A stretch of DNA of 64,000 bases from the NCBI RefSeq assembly GCF_003236175.1, contig NZ_QKTW01000018.1, positions 118,299 to 182,298 of the forward strand, in the 5' to 3' direction. This document shows positions 33,128 to 42,569 of the stretch, piece after piece (within the stretch, counting starts at the first letter, position 1; each line of letters starts with the position of its first letter). The position numbers and the translations under genes are program-made. The DNA is from Taibaiella soli. Its GTDB lineage: Bacteria; Bacteroidota; Bacteroidia; Chitinophagales; Chitinophagaceae. A model generated the notes under the pieces. It worked only from the letters and a program-made list of their open reading frames with translations, ran no database searches and was not told the DNA's origin.

Positions 33128-33874
33128 CTAGTCCTTTTTCTTAAATACGGAAAATGCTTTCTGGAAAACCTGCAGTACCGTGATGATAAGGATTTTTATA
33201 TCCATACCGATGCTGCGGTTTTTCAGGTAGTAAATATCCCATTGAATACGTTTACGCAATTCGCGATCGATTGTGATTTCGCCGAGATAACCTTTGATTT
33301 GTGCCATGCCAGTCATTCCCGGAACAGCCTCGTGACGGAGGTTGTAGTAAGGAATGGTTTGTGCGTAGTGACGCGTATGATACAACATGTGCGGACGCGG
33401 CCCTACAACGCTCATATCGCCGAGAAGTACGTTGAACAATTGCGGTGTTTCGTCAAGGTGCGTAAGACGGAGGAATTTACCAACCATAGTAATTCGTTTG
33501 TCATTCGCAGTTGCTTGTTTGGTATCCGCGTCATTGTTAATATACATGGTGCGGAATTTGAAACAATCAAACTCGATGCCTTGATGACCAGTACGTTTCT
33601 GGATAAAAAAAACTGGACCTCTGGAAGTTAGTTTGATGAGCAACGCGACAATAGGAACCAGCCATGACATAACCAAAAGGATGAAAATCATTGAAAGCGT
33701 GATATCCATGATTCTTTTGGCACGAAAATAAAAGGAAGGTTGTTGATATACCATGTAACGCTGGCTGATCTCCCGGAACATTTCTCGTATTTCGGCAGTA
33801 TCAGAGTGGACCGGCACCAATTTGGTGTGTCGTTCCGTCGTGGATGGTATTTTAAATATGATAGGTTGTTCCAT
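33128..33874 (-). CDS. Polyprenyl-phosphate priming sugar transferase (short form)
   Basis: A 248-residue bacterial sugar transferase. It has one hydrophobic segment (RIMDITLSMIFILLVMSWLVP) followed by the catalytic domain: GPVFFIQKRTGHQGIEFDCFKFRTM, LRLTHLDETPQLFNVLLGDMSVVGPRP, and VPGMTGMAQIKGYLGE. These monotopic enzymes move a sugar-1-phosphate onto undecaprenyl phosphate to start a repeat unit. It is transcribed away from the main glycan cluster, after the ligase-like gene. A second, longer priming enzyme lies at 54311-55735. Confidence 0.9.
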   Translation of the reverse strand: MEQPIIFKIPSTTERHTKLVPVHSDTAEIREMFREISQRYMVYQQPSFYFRAKRIMDITLSMIFILLVMSWLVPIVALLIKLTSRGPVFFIQKRTGHQGIEFDCFKFRTMYINNDADTKQATANDKRITMVGKFLRLTHLDETPQLFNVLLGDMSVVGPRPHMLYHTRHYAQTIPYYNLRHEAVPGMTGMAQIKGYLGEITIDRELRKRIQWDIYYLKNRSIGMDIKILIITVLQVFQKAFSVFKKKD

Positions 33875-33965
33875 TACTTATATATAAAAACGGTCTAAAG
33901 GATGAAAACCCCTATTTATTCTCAATGATTTTTTGGTTTTCGGGTGCGAAGATGCGAAAAAAAAA

Positions 33966-35276
33966 TCACATTGAATTAATACGAGCTAATTTGGAACGGT
34001 TTTTAACGGTTGGATAGTATAAGTTCCAAAAGATTTGTGAAAAAAATGTGAAGTAAATAATCCCTGCCTGGGTTTGTAATGCTGCTTCCTGCAGCATAAA
34101 CAGAGCTGATACAATTTGAAAGAGTACAAAAACAGTTTTGTTTTCTATTTTTTTGAAACAAAAGAATGGAACAATGACAATTGCAAGGAAACAGAGTAGT
34201 CCGGGAATACCCAACATGAGTAGGGACTGGAGATACATGTTGTGGAGATTCATGTTGTATAGTGCGGTTTCCGGATGAGGCTTTTGGAAAGCCGAGAGAC
34301 CGAGATCTTTCATTTTTTTGTTCTGGATATCATGTACACTTCCGTTTCCACATCCTGTTAACCAAAGATCTTTTTCTTTGATATTCTGTAATGCAACACG
34401 CCAAACAAACACTCTTATAGTAAGATTGTTGAATTCGAGTGTTTTGTCGGTATAATCGCTTTTGAAAAGTTGACTGAAATTATTTTTTTCAATGTCTTTG
34501 TATCGTTGATTTATAGGATTGCCTGTGAAAAATATACTTATGGCGATCGCTACTATCGTCACCACAGCAACTGCCATCTTAAAGAATGATATTTTTTTTA
34601 CTTTGAAATAAACAGCATATCCTGCTGGTATTATGAGTACAAAAAATAACACGATTAAAAGCCTCGAGGAGAGCAGAATAAAAAAGACCATTTGCAACGC
34701 AAATAATAGCCAGCGCCAGATCGCATTTTTCCCTTTGAAAAATTTACTCCAGTTAAAAAAAAGTAGCATAAAAAGGGAAAGTATAGCGAACCAAGCAATG
34801 TAAACGGCATTAGTTTCTAGCCCCTTTACTAGTGTATGATAGAAAAAATAATTAACGTTATGTGTGTGACGGTACAAAAAGACGGCTTTTCCCATGCAAT
34901 AAATTGCGGACGCTGTAATCCCTAATACATAGCTGAGGAATATTTTTTCCAGTTTTTCACCGTTGAGCTGATCACCGGCAACGATACACAACGGTAACAG
35001 CACAAAGCTCATTTTCGATTGCAGGTCGAATGCTGATTCCCCTTTATCTGTGCTGTAAGCATAACTTATAGCATGTAAAATGTAATATAAAATCCAAACT
35101 ATAGCTCCAAAAGATATCAATCTTCTAAGCTTTTGAGGGAAATCACCGGAAACGATCCAAGCAAGAGCGACAAAAATAACTGATATGGAGCCATAGATGA
35201 ATGGCATTGAAATAGCAAATGCCAATACGCATAAGGAAATTAAATAAAATTGGGGTCTCCAGCGAGTACGATGCAT
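33966..35276 (-). CDS. O-antigen ligase/polymerase-like membrane protein
   Basis: A 436-residue multi-spanning protein with about ten hydrophobic helices. A large loop contains NQRYKDIEKNNFSQLFKSD and then WLTGCGNGSVHDIQ, HPETALYNMNLHNMYLQSLLMLGIPGLL. The pattern 'H-N-x-Y-L-Q-x-L-x-x-G-I-x-G' is the usual WaaL/Wzy family signature. It may be the ligase that attaches polymer to lipid A core or a polymerase. It precedes the priming transferase on the same strand and is divergent from the flippase gene (97 bases). Confidence 0.85.
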   Translation of the reverse strand: MHRTRWRPQFYLISLCVLAFAISMPFIYGSISVIFVALAWIVSGDFPQKLRRLISFGAIVWILYYILHAISYAYSTDKGESAFDLQSKMSFVLLPLCIVAGDQLNGEKLEKIFLSYVLGITASAIYCMGKAVFLYRHTHNVNYFFYHTLVKGLETNAVYIAWFAILSLFMLLFFNWSKFFKGKNAIWRWLLFALQMVFFILLSSRLLIVLFFVLIIPAGYAVYFKVKKISFFKMAVAVVTIVAIAISIFFTGNPINQRYKDIEKNNFSQLFKSDYTDKTLEFNNLTIRVFVWRVALQNIKEKDLWLTGCGNGSVHDIQNKKMKDLGLSAFQKPHPETALYNMNLHNMYLQSLLMLGIPGLLCFLAIVIVPFFCFKKIENKTVFVLFQIVSALFMLQEAALQTQAGIIYFTFFSQIFWNLYYPTVKNRSKLARINSM

Positions 35277-35352
35277 ATTAGCAAATGTACAGATTTAGAG
35301 ATAGGTGTGAAGGCTTTTAGCATGGTCTAAAACTGTTTTCTATTTATTTTCT

Positions 35353-35360
35353 TACCTTTG
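35353..35360 (+). promoter_or_regulatory. -7 box of the polysaccharide operon
   Basis: TACCTTTG is an exact TAnnTTTG match, 14 bases before the flippase ATG at 35374. It would drive the plus-strand run from 35374 to 42196, whose genes overlap or lie within about 20 bases of each other. Confidence 0.55.
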
Positions 35361-35373
35361 CGGTTTTTCGCCC

Positions 35374-36801
35374 ATGGCCCTTCGCGTAAAAAATGGATTT
35401 TTTAGTAAAATATTCTCAGCAAGTGTGCAAGCACTTGCCGTGCAATTTTTGGGAGTATTATTCTTTTATATTACTTCATTTTACCTCTCTAAAAATGATT
35501 TTGGTATTATCAGTTGGTCAAATGCGACAGCTATTACCATTACTACGCTCGTAGGATTAGGGATGGAGCAAGTAATTATTCGGAGGGTAGCAGCATCTAG
35601 CACTTCGAATTGGGCTGCGGCTGCGTGTTTTCTTCATAATGCAACATTTTCCTTGGTAGCAGTTACCATTTTATTTCTTTTAAAGTTCATTTTGGGTGAC
35701 GTTGATAAGTTGGTTTTCCTGCCGTATTTCTTTATCGTGCAGTCGCTGATATTTATAGCGACGCCTTTAAAGCAATTTTTGAATGCTAAAGAACAATTTA
35801 CTCCATACGCCGTAATTGCATTAGTTAGTAATGTCGCCAAAGTGCTTTTGTGTCTGGCCTGGACATACTACCGTCCTTTTTCTATTTCGGCGGTGTTGCT
35901 TATAATGGCGTTTGCTGGCCTACTGGAGTTGGTTGCATTGTTTTTATACATTGCAGCGAAGGGAGGGTTTGTGTGGAAATTTAAATTCAGCGCTTACAAA
36001 AAATTGCTGAAGGAGTCCATGCCGCAGTATATCGCCGTGCTGTTTGATTCGAGCCTTTCGCGTGTGGATTGGATCCTGATGGGGATTCTGAGTACCAATA
36101 CCGCCACTGCCAATTACAGTTTTTCGTATCGGGCTTTTGAAGTTTTGAAGCTGCCGATTGTTGTCATTGGAACTATTTTGTTACCCCGTTTTTCAAGATT
36201 GCTGCAAAAAAGTGACGATTTGAATCAATCACAGCATGATTTGATCAATCAGATTTTTTCTCTTGAAATTGCATTTGCGGTTCTGATAGTAATGGTTGCG
36301 GATATTGGTTGGTCGCCTTGGGTAGATCAGCTCACTGGGAATAAATATGGTGCCGTAAATGAGCTGACTTTCACATTGCTTTCTGCGTGTATTCCATTTC
36401 ATTTTGTAATAAACCTTATGTGGGTGATTAGTTTTGCCAGTCGCAAGTATAAAAGTGTTGCCAAGTTAACGATGATTACGGCCGTGGTAAATTTGGTCGC
36501 TAACCTGGTGTTTATTCCGTTGTTTAAAGAACATGGTGCGGCAATTGCATTTCTTGGTTCAAGTATTTTGCAAATGGTGCTTTACTTCTATACCCTGAAG
36601 CAGAATAAAATCCTAATTGATCTGAAGCCTTCCCTGCTTTTTTTGCTGCTTGCAGTAATTTTAGTGACGGTCGTAAAATATTCCGGAATACCAATTGCGA
36701 TGCAATTGCTGATAGCGGTTGGTGGGTTTTGTGTTTTTGCGTTAACCCGGAAGGAAACTCGTTTGAGTAAAATAAAAAATACACTTATAAGCTTGAAGTA
36801 A
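35374..36801 (+). CDS. Polysaccharide flippase (Wzx/MOP superfamily)
   Basis: A 475-residue protein with 12 or more hydrophobic helices, of the polysaccharide biosynthesis/MOP flippase superfamily. It carries GFFSKIFSASVQALAVQFLGVLFFYITSFYLSKNDFGIISW at the N-terminus, typical of these exporters, and FDSSLSRVDWILMGILSTNTATANYSFSYR in the middle. It would move the lipid-linked repeat unit across the inner membrane. It is the first gene of the plus-strand cluster; the stop overlaps the next start by one base (TAATG). The region from here to about 42 kb reads as richer in A+T than the housekeeping genes, which is common for O-antigen-type loci. Confidence 0.88.
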   Translation: MALRVKNGFFSKIFSASVQALAVQFLGVLFFYITSFYLSKNDFGIISWSNATAITITTLVGLGMEQVIIRRVAASSTSNWAAAACFLHNATFSLVAVTILFLLKFILGDVDKLVFLPYFFIVQSLIFIATPLKQFLNAKEQFTPYAVIALVSNVAKVLLCLAWTYYRPFSISAVLLIMAFAGLLELVALFLYIAAKGGFVWKFKFSAYKKLLKESMPQYIAVLFDSSLSRVDWILMGILSTNTATANYSFSYRAFEVLKLPIVVIGTILLPRFSRLLQKSDDLNQSQHDLINQIFSLEIAFAVLIVMVADIGWSPWVDQLTGNKYGAVNELTFTLLSACIPFHFVINLMWVISFASRKYKSVAKLTMITAVVNLVANLVFIPLFKEHGAAIAFLGSSILQMVLYFYTLKQNKILIDLKPSLLFLLLAVILVTVVKYSGIPIAMQLLIAVGGFCVFALTRKETRLSKIKNTLISLK

Positions 36802-38018
36802 TGAACATACTGCTTTTATGTGATGAATATCCCCCCGGAAAGCACGGCGGGATTGGGACAGCGGTTCAGACCTTAGCGCGGGAATTGGTGGCTGCAGGGC
36901 ATATAGTTGTTGTTGCAGGGTTTTATGATTACTCGTACGGTGGACAATGCCATTTTTTAGATAAAGGAGTACAAGTCTATCGTTTTAAAAGAAAATTGAA
37001 AATCCCGTTCAAAAAAGTTGAGATAGTTGGTAAAGCAATAAATAAGCTGTACATGATTTCCGGAATATGGGACCTGGAGATAAAGAATAGTTTATTGAAA
37101 TATCATGTTTTTTTAGAAGGCCTGATTAAACAGTATGAGATCGATCTTGTAGAACGGCCGGATTTTAATGATTATATAAGATTTTGCCGGAAGAAAAGAG
37201 TACTGGAAAAACTTTCTGTGCCAGTAGTCGTGAAGTTGCATGGATCAATGACGTATTTCGCCGAAGAAGCTGGTAAGGAAATTAAGCCCTATATCAAGGA
37301 AACCGAGTACTGGTATTTAAAGGAGGCAGAAGCGATTTCGAGTGTAAGTAGCTATACCGCGATGAAAACAGCAGAATATTTTAGGTTGGATCGGCCAATT
37401 GAGATTTTATACAATGGAATCGAGCCTCAGGAGGAAACCGTATATGATAAAGAATCCGGGACGGTAGTATTTACAGGAGCTTTATCTGAAAAGAAAGGAA
37501 TTTTTCAATTATTGAAAGCCTGGAACATTGTAGTGAAGAAAATGCCTGACGTCCGTCTGTCTGTTTTGGGGAAAGGCGATATTCAAAAGGCAGCTTCTTT
37601 TCTGGATGGAAAAGCAATGGAAACGGTAACGTTTATGGGACATGTAACCCGTGATGAATTATTTATGAAGATGAAGCAAACAGAAGTTGCTGTTTTCCCG
37701 TCTTATGCTGAGTGTTTCGCATTAGCCCCGATGGAGGCGATGGTAAATATGGCAGCCGTAATTTATACGACAAGAGCTTCAGGCCCTGAATTGATAACTA
37801 ATGGTGAAAACGGGTTATTAATAGATCCTGACGATGTACAAGGCATCGCTGACGCGATAATTCGTCTATTGGAGGATGGATCGGAACGAAAAAAAATTGC
37901 TATAAATGGCAAACGCCGGATAGAAGAAGCATTTCTTATTCAAAACATTGCTCAAAAAAATCTCGACTTCTACCGAAAAGTAATCCAGAAAAAAAACAGG
38001 AATAATTATTTTAATTAA
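36801..38018 (+). CDS. Glycosyltransferase family 4
   Basis: A 405-residue GT-B enzyme. The N-terminal domain begins MNILLLCDEYPPGKHGGIGTAVQTLARELVAAGH, and the donor domain has VVFTGALSEKKGIFQLLKAW, VTFMGHVTRDELFMKMKQTEVAVFPSYAECFALAPMEAM and ASGPELITNGENGLLIDPDD. The E-x7-E-like pattern in the C-terminal part is that of retaining GT4 enzymes. The sugar transferred is not predictable. The ATG overlaps the flippase stop codon, and the next gene starts 8 bases after its end. Confidence 0.92.
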   Translation: MNILLLCDEYPPGKHGGIGTAVQTLARELVAAGHIVVVAGFYDYSYGGQCHFLDKGVQVYRFKRKLKIPFKKVEIVGKAINKLYMISGIWDLEIKNSLLKYHVFLEGLIKQYEIDLVERPDFNDYIRFCRKKRVLEKLSVPVVVKLHGSMTYFAEEAGKEIKPYIKETEYWYLKEAEAISSVSSYTAMKTAEYFRLDRPIEILYNGIEPQEETVYDKESGTVVFTGALSEKKGIFQLLKAWNIVVKKMPDVRLSVLGKGDIQKAASFLDGKAMETVTFMGHVTRDELFMKMKQTEVAVFPSYAECFALAPMEAMVNMAAVIYTTRASGPELITNGENGLLIDPDDVQGIADAIIRLLEDGSERKKIAINGKRRIEEAFLIQNIAQKNLDFYRKVIQKKNRNNYFN

Positions 38019-38026
38019 AATTAGAT

Positions 38027-39511
38027 ATGCTAGAAAACCCACAAATTCAGACAAGCCCATCGACATTTAAAAATAGACTTCAGCAGATTGACTGGGTGTT
38101 ATTGTTGTTTTTACTGATTCTTTCGCAAGACGGACTAATTCCTAAAATAGCAGCAGTTGCCTTTTTGTACATATTTCGGTTTGATTTGAAATTCGGGTTG
38201 AAAAATGGTCGGCTTCCATTATTCTACCTTTTGCTGCCGGCTATCGAAATATTGAAATATTTCCTCTTGGGGAAATCGTACCTAGGAAACTGGAGTACAT
38301 TGTTTGCAAGTTCGATGTATTGGATTTTGAGCTTTCTGGTTATCCATCAGATGCGATTGAGCGTTGAAAAGAAAGGAGTGGAGAAAGTACAGAACGCTCT
38401 GGGAATTTTTACGATAGTTAATTTTTTGGTGTGTGTGGTACAATTCATTTTGGTAATGAAAGCAACCCATGCATTTAACCCATATAAAGCAAATGTCGTT
38501 GCTCCCGATATTAAATTTCCGAATATCATGCACCCCTATGGGCAATCTTCGGGAGATCTTATCAGGGGACTTTTTAGTGATAATCACTACAATGCAATTA
38601 TTGCTCAGTTTCTTTTTCTTTTCCTCCTTTTCAGGAGAAAATACCTTCTTTCATTTCTCAATCTGCTGGTAATATGTGCTGTATGCTATAATCTTGTTAC
38701 GTTGCTCCTGTTTATGATATTAGGGCTGTCCATTTTTTTGCTGAAAGGACGTAAAGTAAAGTTTGTTATATGTGCATTTATAGTTTATATAATCAGTTTT
38801 TACGCGTTTGTAACGCCCGAAAATATAGAATATCTGAATCAAAGGATTAGTAAATCTATTTATTCACTAAAGGAAAATGGGGCAGAAATTCATGTAGACA
38901 AAACTATCGAAACTGAAAAAGCCCCTGTCGTTCAAAATGATTCCGTGGCTAACCCAGCACCTAAGTTGGACGCTTTAACGGTTGGCGCAGAGAAATCGAT
39001 ATATACCTTTGATAAAGTTTCCGGAAAAAAAATCTCATATGAACAAACCCGGAACTTTCTAAAAAATAATCACCTTTATACCCTAGCGGGTAGTGGCGCT
39101 GGTACGTTTTCTTCCAAACTGGCTGCCAACTTATCTGGCATTTACGGCCCTACTATTTTAAATAAGAAGTTACCCAAGCCGGATTATGACGTCTATTATA
39201 AAAATCATGGAGCAATTATTACGAGTCTGGAGAGTCTCCCGATTGGTTATCACTCTGTAAATAATTTTCCAAATAGTGTTTATAACCAGCTTTTAAGTGA
39301 ATACGGCCTGGTTGGTTTGGTTGTATTCCTGGTTTTTTACCTCTGGTTTTTTATCCGGAAGTACAAGAAGCTCAGTTTTTCGCTGTTTCTGTTACCGCTA
39401 TTACTGATTTATTTTAATTACGCCTATTTGTTTGAAACATTAGATGTCGTCGTATTTTTTGAATTATTGTTCTTTTGCGATTTGTATAAAGAGAAGTTAG
39501 AAGTTGAATAA
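38027..39511 (+). CDS. Wzy-like polysaccharide polymerase, membrane protein
   Basis: A 494-residue multi-spanning protein. Hydrophobic helices occupy the N-terminal 270 residues, then a long hydrophilic part (about residues 280-430) contains TLAGSGAGTFSSKLAANLSGIYG and VNNFPNSVYNQLLSEYGLVGLVVFLVFYLWF. The last segment is the usual polymerase/ligase motif in which an N-x-Y-x-Q-L-L-x-E-x-G loop precedes a helix. Its place between glycosyltransferases in a flippase operon suggests that it is the repeat-unit polymerase. Family sequences diverge strongly, so the assignment rests on topology and context. Confidence 0.75.
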   Translation: MLENPQIQTSPSTFKNRLQQIDWVLLLFLLILSQDGLIPKIAAVAFLYIFRFDLKFGLKNGRLPLFYLLLPAIEILKYFLLGKSYLGNWSTLFASSMYWILSFLVIHQMRLSVEKKGVEKVQNALGIFTIVNFLVCVVQFILVMKATHAFNPYKANVVAPDIKFPNIMHPYGQSSGDLIRGLFSDNHYNAIIAQFLFLFLLFRRKYLLSFLNLLVICAVCYNLVTLLLFMILGLSIFLLKGRKVKFVICAFIVYIISFYAFVTPENIEYLNQRISKSIYSLKENGAEIHVDKTIETEKAPVVQNDSVANPAPKLDALTVGAEKSIYTFDKVSGKKISYEQTRNFLKNNHLYTLAGSGAGTFSSKLAANLSGIYGPTILNKKLPKPDYDVYYKNHGAIITSLESLPIGYHSVNNFPNSVYNQLLSEYGLVGLVVFLVFYLWFFIRKYKKLSFSLFLLPLLLIYFNYAYLFETLDVVVFFELLFFCDLYKEKLEVE

Positions 39512-39513
39512 GT

Positions 39514-40446
39514 ATGTCTTTAGTATCTGTCATTATTCCCGCATACAATGCTGCGCCATTTCTGCAAACCACCATACATTCTGTAATGGCGCAGACGTAT
39601 ACAGCTTGGGAATGTATTGTTGTAGATGATGGTTCTACCGATGATACCGCTAAGATTGCTGTGGAATTTGTGAATTCCGATTCCAGAATTAAATACTTTC
39701 ATAAAGAAAACGGCGGATTGTCTTCCGCACGCAATTTTGGGTTAGAAAAAAGTACTGGTGTATACGTCCAGTTTCTTGATGCGGACGATATATTATTCCC
39801 GGAGAAATTGGAAAAAATGGTAATGGCTTATGCCATTCTGGACAAAAAGGACGTCTTGTTTTGCGATTACATATACGGACTCGCAGATGATCCTTATCAA
39901 AAATGTGAAACGGAGCATAAATTGTTTCGCGATTATGGGAAGGAAGGTCTCGGTTTTGATTTTAAAAAGATTTATAAGTATTGGGACGTAAAAATTACAA
40001 TACCTGTTCATTGTTTCCTGTTTCCTGCGGACGCAATAAAAGGGCATCGATTTGATGAGTCATTAAAATCAAAGGAAGATTGGGATTTTCATCTGGGTAT
40101 TTTGCGGTCTCTACACAACTATCGCCCGATTAATTTTATCGGATGCTCTTATCGGAGTTCGGATAATAGTATGAGCAGAAATCAGACAACAATGATCTTG
40201 TCTTCCATCTATGTGTTACATAAACGGAAGTATAATTATTGGACTTATACTTACAGACTCGCCTATTATTTTTGTCAGAAAATTCTGTTGCAGTTAAAGG
40301 GCGAACAGATAGATGGTCAAAGAATACGTTCGGTATTTAAAGCCCTACATGGAAGATATGCGGGGTTGCAAATGTTCTGTTGCTTTTTACTGTTGCCTTT
40401 TGCGTTTACTCAGAAGGCGCTTAATTTTATTAGAATTCGTTCATAA
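39514..40446 (+). CDS. Glycosyltransferase family 2
   Basis: A 310-residue GT-A enzyme. It opens VSVIIPAYNAAPFLQTTIHSVMAQTYTAWECIVVDDGSTDDTAKIA; the catalytic metal-binding triad region is VQFLDADDILFPEKLEKM. The acceptor part includes SKEDWDFHLGIL. Inverting transferases of this family add sugars to the lipid-linked repeat. It starts 2 bases after the polymerase gene, so they are translationally close. A weakly hydrophobic C-terminal stretch (MFCCFLLLPFAF) may attach it to the membrane. Confidence 0.93.
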   Translation: MSLVSVIIPAYNAAPFLQTTIHSVMAQTYTAWECIVVDDGSTDDTAKIAVEFVNSDSRIKYFHKENGGLSSARNFGLEKSTGVYVQFLDADDILFPEKLEKMVMAYAILDKKDVLFCDYIYGLADDPYQKCETEHKLFRDYGKEGLGFDFKKIYKYWDVKITIPVHCFLFPADAIKGHRFDESLKSKEDWDFHLGILRSLHNYRPINFIGCSYRSSDNSMSRNQTTMILSSIYVLHKRKYNYWTYTYRLAYYFCQKILLQLKGEQIDGQRIRSVFKALHGRYAGLQMFCCFLLLPFAFTQKALNFIRIRS

Positions 40447-40463
40447 ATTTTATCTCGGAGATT

Positions 40464-41405
40464 TTGGATTTAGTAGCTACTATTATTTTAAACTGGAATG
40501 GAGGAACCGATACGATAGACTGTTTAAAAACAGTAATCGATATGGAGAGTTGTGCGCATATAATAGTATGGGATAATTGCTCTACGGATAATTCTGTTGC
40601 TGAAATTAAGCAATGGTTATCGGAACGTAGTGTCTCATGGAGGGAAATTCAGGAAGAAGAAATTGTGCAGCTGCGGCATTCTGAAGGAAAGGTTTCGTTA
40701 ATTGTTGCAAAAGATAATTACGGATTTGCAAAGGGAAATAATCTCGTCCTGAACCAGATAGTTACAGCTAAATTGTACGACTATGTATGGTTATTAAACA
40801 ATGATGCAACGGCAACTCCAGATAGTCTTAATGAGATGATCAGGAAGATGAAAGAGGACAAAAAAAACGCATTTGTTGGTTCTGTGACGCTGGATGGAAA
40901 TAATAAAGATTTAGTGCAATGTTGTGGGGTTCGGTATTTTAAATATTGGGGGGTTTCCAAGCTTCAATATAAAAATTGCCGTTGGAGTGAAATTGATAGG
41001 AATGAAGTAGCAGAAAACAAAACGGATTATCAGAATGGCGCCAGTTTATTAATCAAGATAAGTGCATTAAGAGAAATCGGGTTAATGGATGAACGTTTTT
41101 TTCTTTATTCGGAAGAGCAGGACTGGCAATACACAGCTGCTGAGTTTGGTTATAAAAATGTACTTGCCATTGATAGTGTGATATTTCATAAAGGGAGCGT
41201 GAGCACAGAAGGTAAAAAACATTTATTCTATTATTATTACAGCCGCTCGGCTATACTGTTTTCCCGCAAACATTATTCGGCGTTAGTTTCATCGATTGCT
41301 ACTATCTTGTTGACAGGCATAAGTATTGTTCGTACGAGAATGAATATTAAAAGCCTGAAATGGGCAATAAAAGGGATAAGCGAAGGCTGGTCAAAAAGTA
41401 AATAA
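40464..41405 (+). CDS. Glycosyltransferase family 2 (rhamnosyltransferase-like)
   Basis: A 313-residue protein with a TTG start at 40464, supported by a GGAG at about 40456-40460. The N-terminus VATIILNWNGGTDTIDCLKTV, then IIVWDNCSTDNSV, NYGFAKGNNLVL and YVWLLNNDATATPDSLNEMI are typical of the GT2 branch that contains rhamnosyltransferases. The segment FFLYSEEQDWQYTAAEFGYKN holds the catalytic acidic residues. The actual sugar is not established. The stop overlaps the next gene by one base (TAATG). Confidence 0.9.
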   Translation: MDLVATIILNWNGGTDTIDCLKTVIDMESCAHIIVWDNCSTDNSVAEIKQWLSERSVSWREIQEEEIVQLRHSEGKVSLIVAKDNYGFAKGNNLVLNQIVTAKLYDYVWLLNNDATATPDSLNEMIRKMKEDKKNAFVGSVTLDGNNKDLVQCCGVRYFKYWGVSKLQYKNCRWSEIDRNEVAENKTDYQNGASLLIKISALREIGLMDERFFLYSEEQDWQYTAAEFGYKNVLAIDSVIFHKGSVSTEGKKHLFYYYYSRSAILFSRKHYSALVSSIATILLTGISIVRTRMNIKSLKWAIKGISEGWSKSK

Positions 41406-42196
41406 TGAACTTTAATAAGGTAACGCTTTTCGGCTTTGAATTTATTACAGCAAATGATGTTGGTGAAATCACCGATGCGCTGATGCAAGCCGCTGCTGCG
41501 CATTTCGATGGTGACGTAAATTTCCTGATTACACTCAATGCATTTCTTGTCGTAAACTTTCTGGACAAAAAAAATAAAACGCTGCTGGAAAAATACAAGC
41601 AGTCGGCTTATGTACTACCTGATGGAATGCCCATCATCTGGTTGGGAAAGATGCGTTATAAAGTAGAGTGGAATCGCCTTACAGGTAGTGATCTTTTTCC
41701 TGGATTATGGAAGGAGGTAAAGGAGAAAAAGTATCACGCAACTTTTGTGCTGCCTAACAACCTGCTGGCGGAATCATTCAATAAAGAATATAACCTTTGT
41801 AGCAGCTTCGTTCCTAAATTCTTTAATCCCGATGAAAAGGAATATATCCAGTCATTTGCGGAAGAAGTAGCCGATAAAATCATTGCAAGCAAATCACGTT
41901 TTTTGTTTTTGGGTCTGACTTTTCCTAAGCAGGAAATGCTGGGCGCAAAGATTGCTGAGTTACTGAAGGAGAAAAATTACAATGAGGGTATATTGATTCT
42001 CTGTCTGGGTGCGTCCTTCGAGTTTTATTTCGATCTCAAAAAACGTGCTCCGTTGTTCTTCCAAAAAACTGGTCTTGAATGGCTATATCGGTTTGCACTT
42101 GAGCCGAAGCGGTTATGGAAACGATATACGGTTGACAATATCAGATTTATAAATCTCTCGATAAAAGAGCTCACTCGAAAAAGACAAATTAATTGA
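41405..42196 (+). CDS. WecG/TagA/CpsF-family glycosyltransferase
   Basis: A 263-residue GT26 protein. It has NFLITLNAFLVVNFLDKKN, SAYVLPDGMPIIWLGKMRY and RLTGSDLFPGLWKEV as in WecG/TagA, then FLFLGLTFPKQEMLGAKIAELL, ILCLGASFEFYFDLKKRAPLFFQKTGLEWLYRFALEPKRLWKRY, which closely follows the family C-terminal half. Such enzymes often add the second sugar of a lipid-linked unit (for example ManNAc onto GlcNAc). It is the last gene of the cluster; a strong terminator follows at 42226-42262. Confidence 0.92.
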   Translation: MNFNKVTLFGFEFITANDVGEITDALMQAAAAHFDGDVNFLITLNAFLVVNFLDKKNKTLLEKYKQSAYVLPDGMPIIWLGKMRYKVEWNRLTGSDLFPGLWKEVKEKKYHATFVLPNNLLAESFNKEYNLCSSFVPKFFNPDEKEYIQSFAEEVADKIIASKSRFLFLGLTFPKQEMLGAKIAELLKEKNYNEGILILCLGASFEFYFDLKKRAPLFFQKTGLEWLYRFALEPKRLWKRYTVDNIRFINLSIKELTRKRQIN

Positions 42197-42225
42197 TTTA
42201 CAAATCAAAGTTTGGGTATCCAAAC

Positions 42226-42262
42226 AAAAACGGCTGAAAGAAAATCTTTCAGCCGTTTTTTA
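42226..42262. terminator. Bidirectional terminator ending the polysaccharide operon
   Basis: AAAAACGGCTGAAAG (42226-42240), loop AAAAT, CTTTCAGCCGTTTTT (42246-42260): a perfect 15-bp stem with T-runs on both strands. It also ends the converging minus-strand septum gene at 42281. Confidence 0.92.
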
Positions 42263-42280
42263 TATCGTCAAAGTCCGAAA

Positions 42281-42565
42281 CTACTTTTTCTCGATCACGT
42301 ATAAGTCTTCATTGTCGCGCTTCATGCGGTAGTGTTCTCTGGCATATTTCTCCAATCTTTTAGGATCAGAAATCAGCGCGTTATAATCCTTTTCCATGCC
42401 CGCAATTTCAGCATTCAGATACCCGATGTTATCCTTAGTATCCTGCAGCTCTTCCATGCGTTCTTTCTGAGAAAAGAAATCATTCTGGTCGAAGAACATC
42501 ATCCAAACAACGAAGATCGCCGTCGTGACCAAAAACTTATTGCTTAAAATACGAAGCAGCTTCAT
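42281..42565 (-). CDS. Septum formation initiator family protein (FtsB/DivIC-like)
   Basis: A 94-residue protein with a short N-terminal cytoplasmic tail, one transmembrane helix (FLVTTAIFVVWMMFF) and a coiled coil (SQKERMEELQDTKDNIGYLNAEIAGMEKDYNALI). It ends with PKRLEKYAREHYRMKRDNEDLYVIEKK, the conserved DivIC/FtsB tail. It would belong to the divisome subcomplex with FtsL and FtsQ. It lies after enolase on the same strand, a common order in Bacteroidota, with about 180 bases of repeats between them. Confidence 0.9.
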   Translation of the reverse strand: MKLLRILSNKFLVTTAIFVVWMMFFDQNDFFSQKERMEELQDTKDNIGYLNAEIAGMEKDYNALISDPKRLEKYAREHYRMKRDNEDLYVIEKK

Positions 42566-42569
42566 CTTT

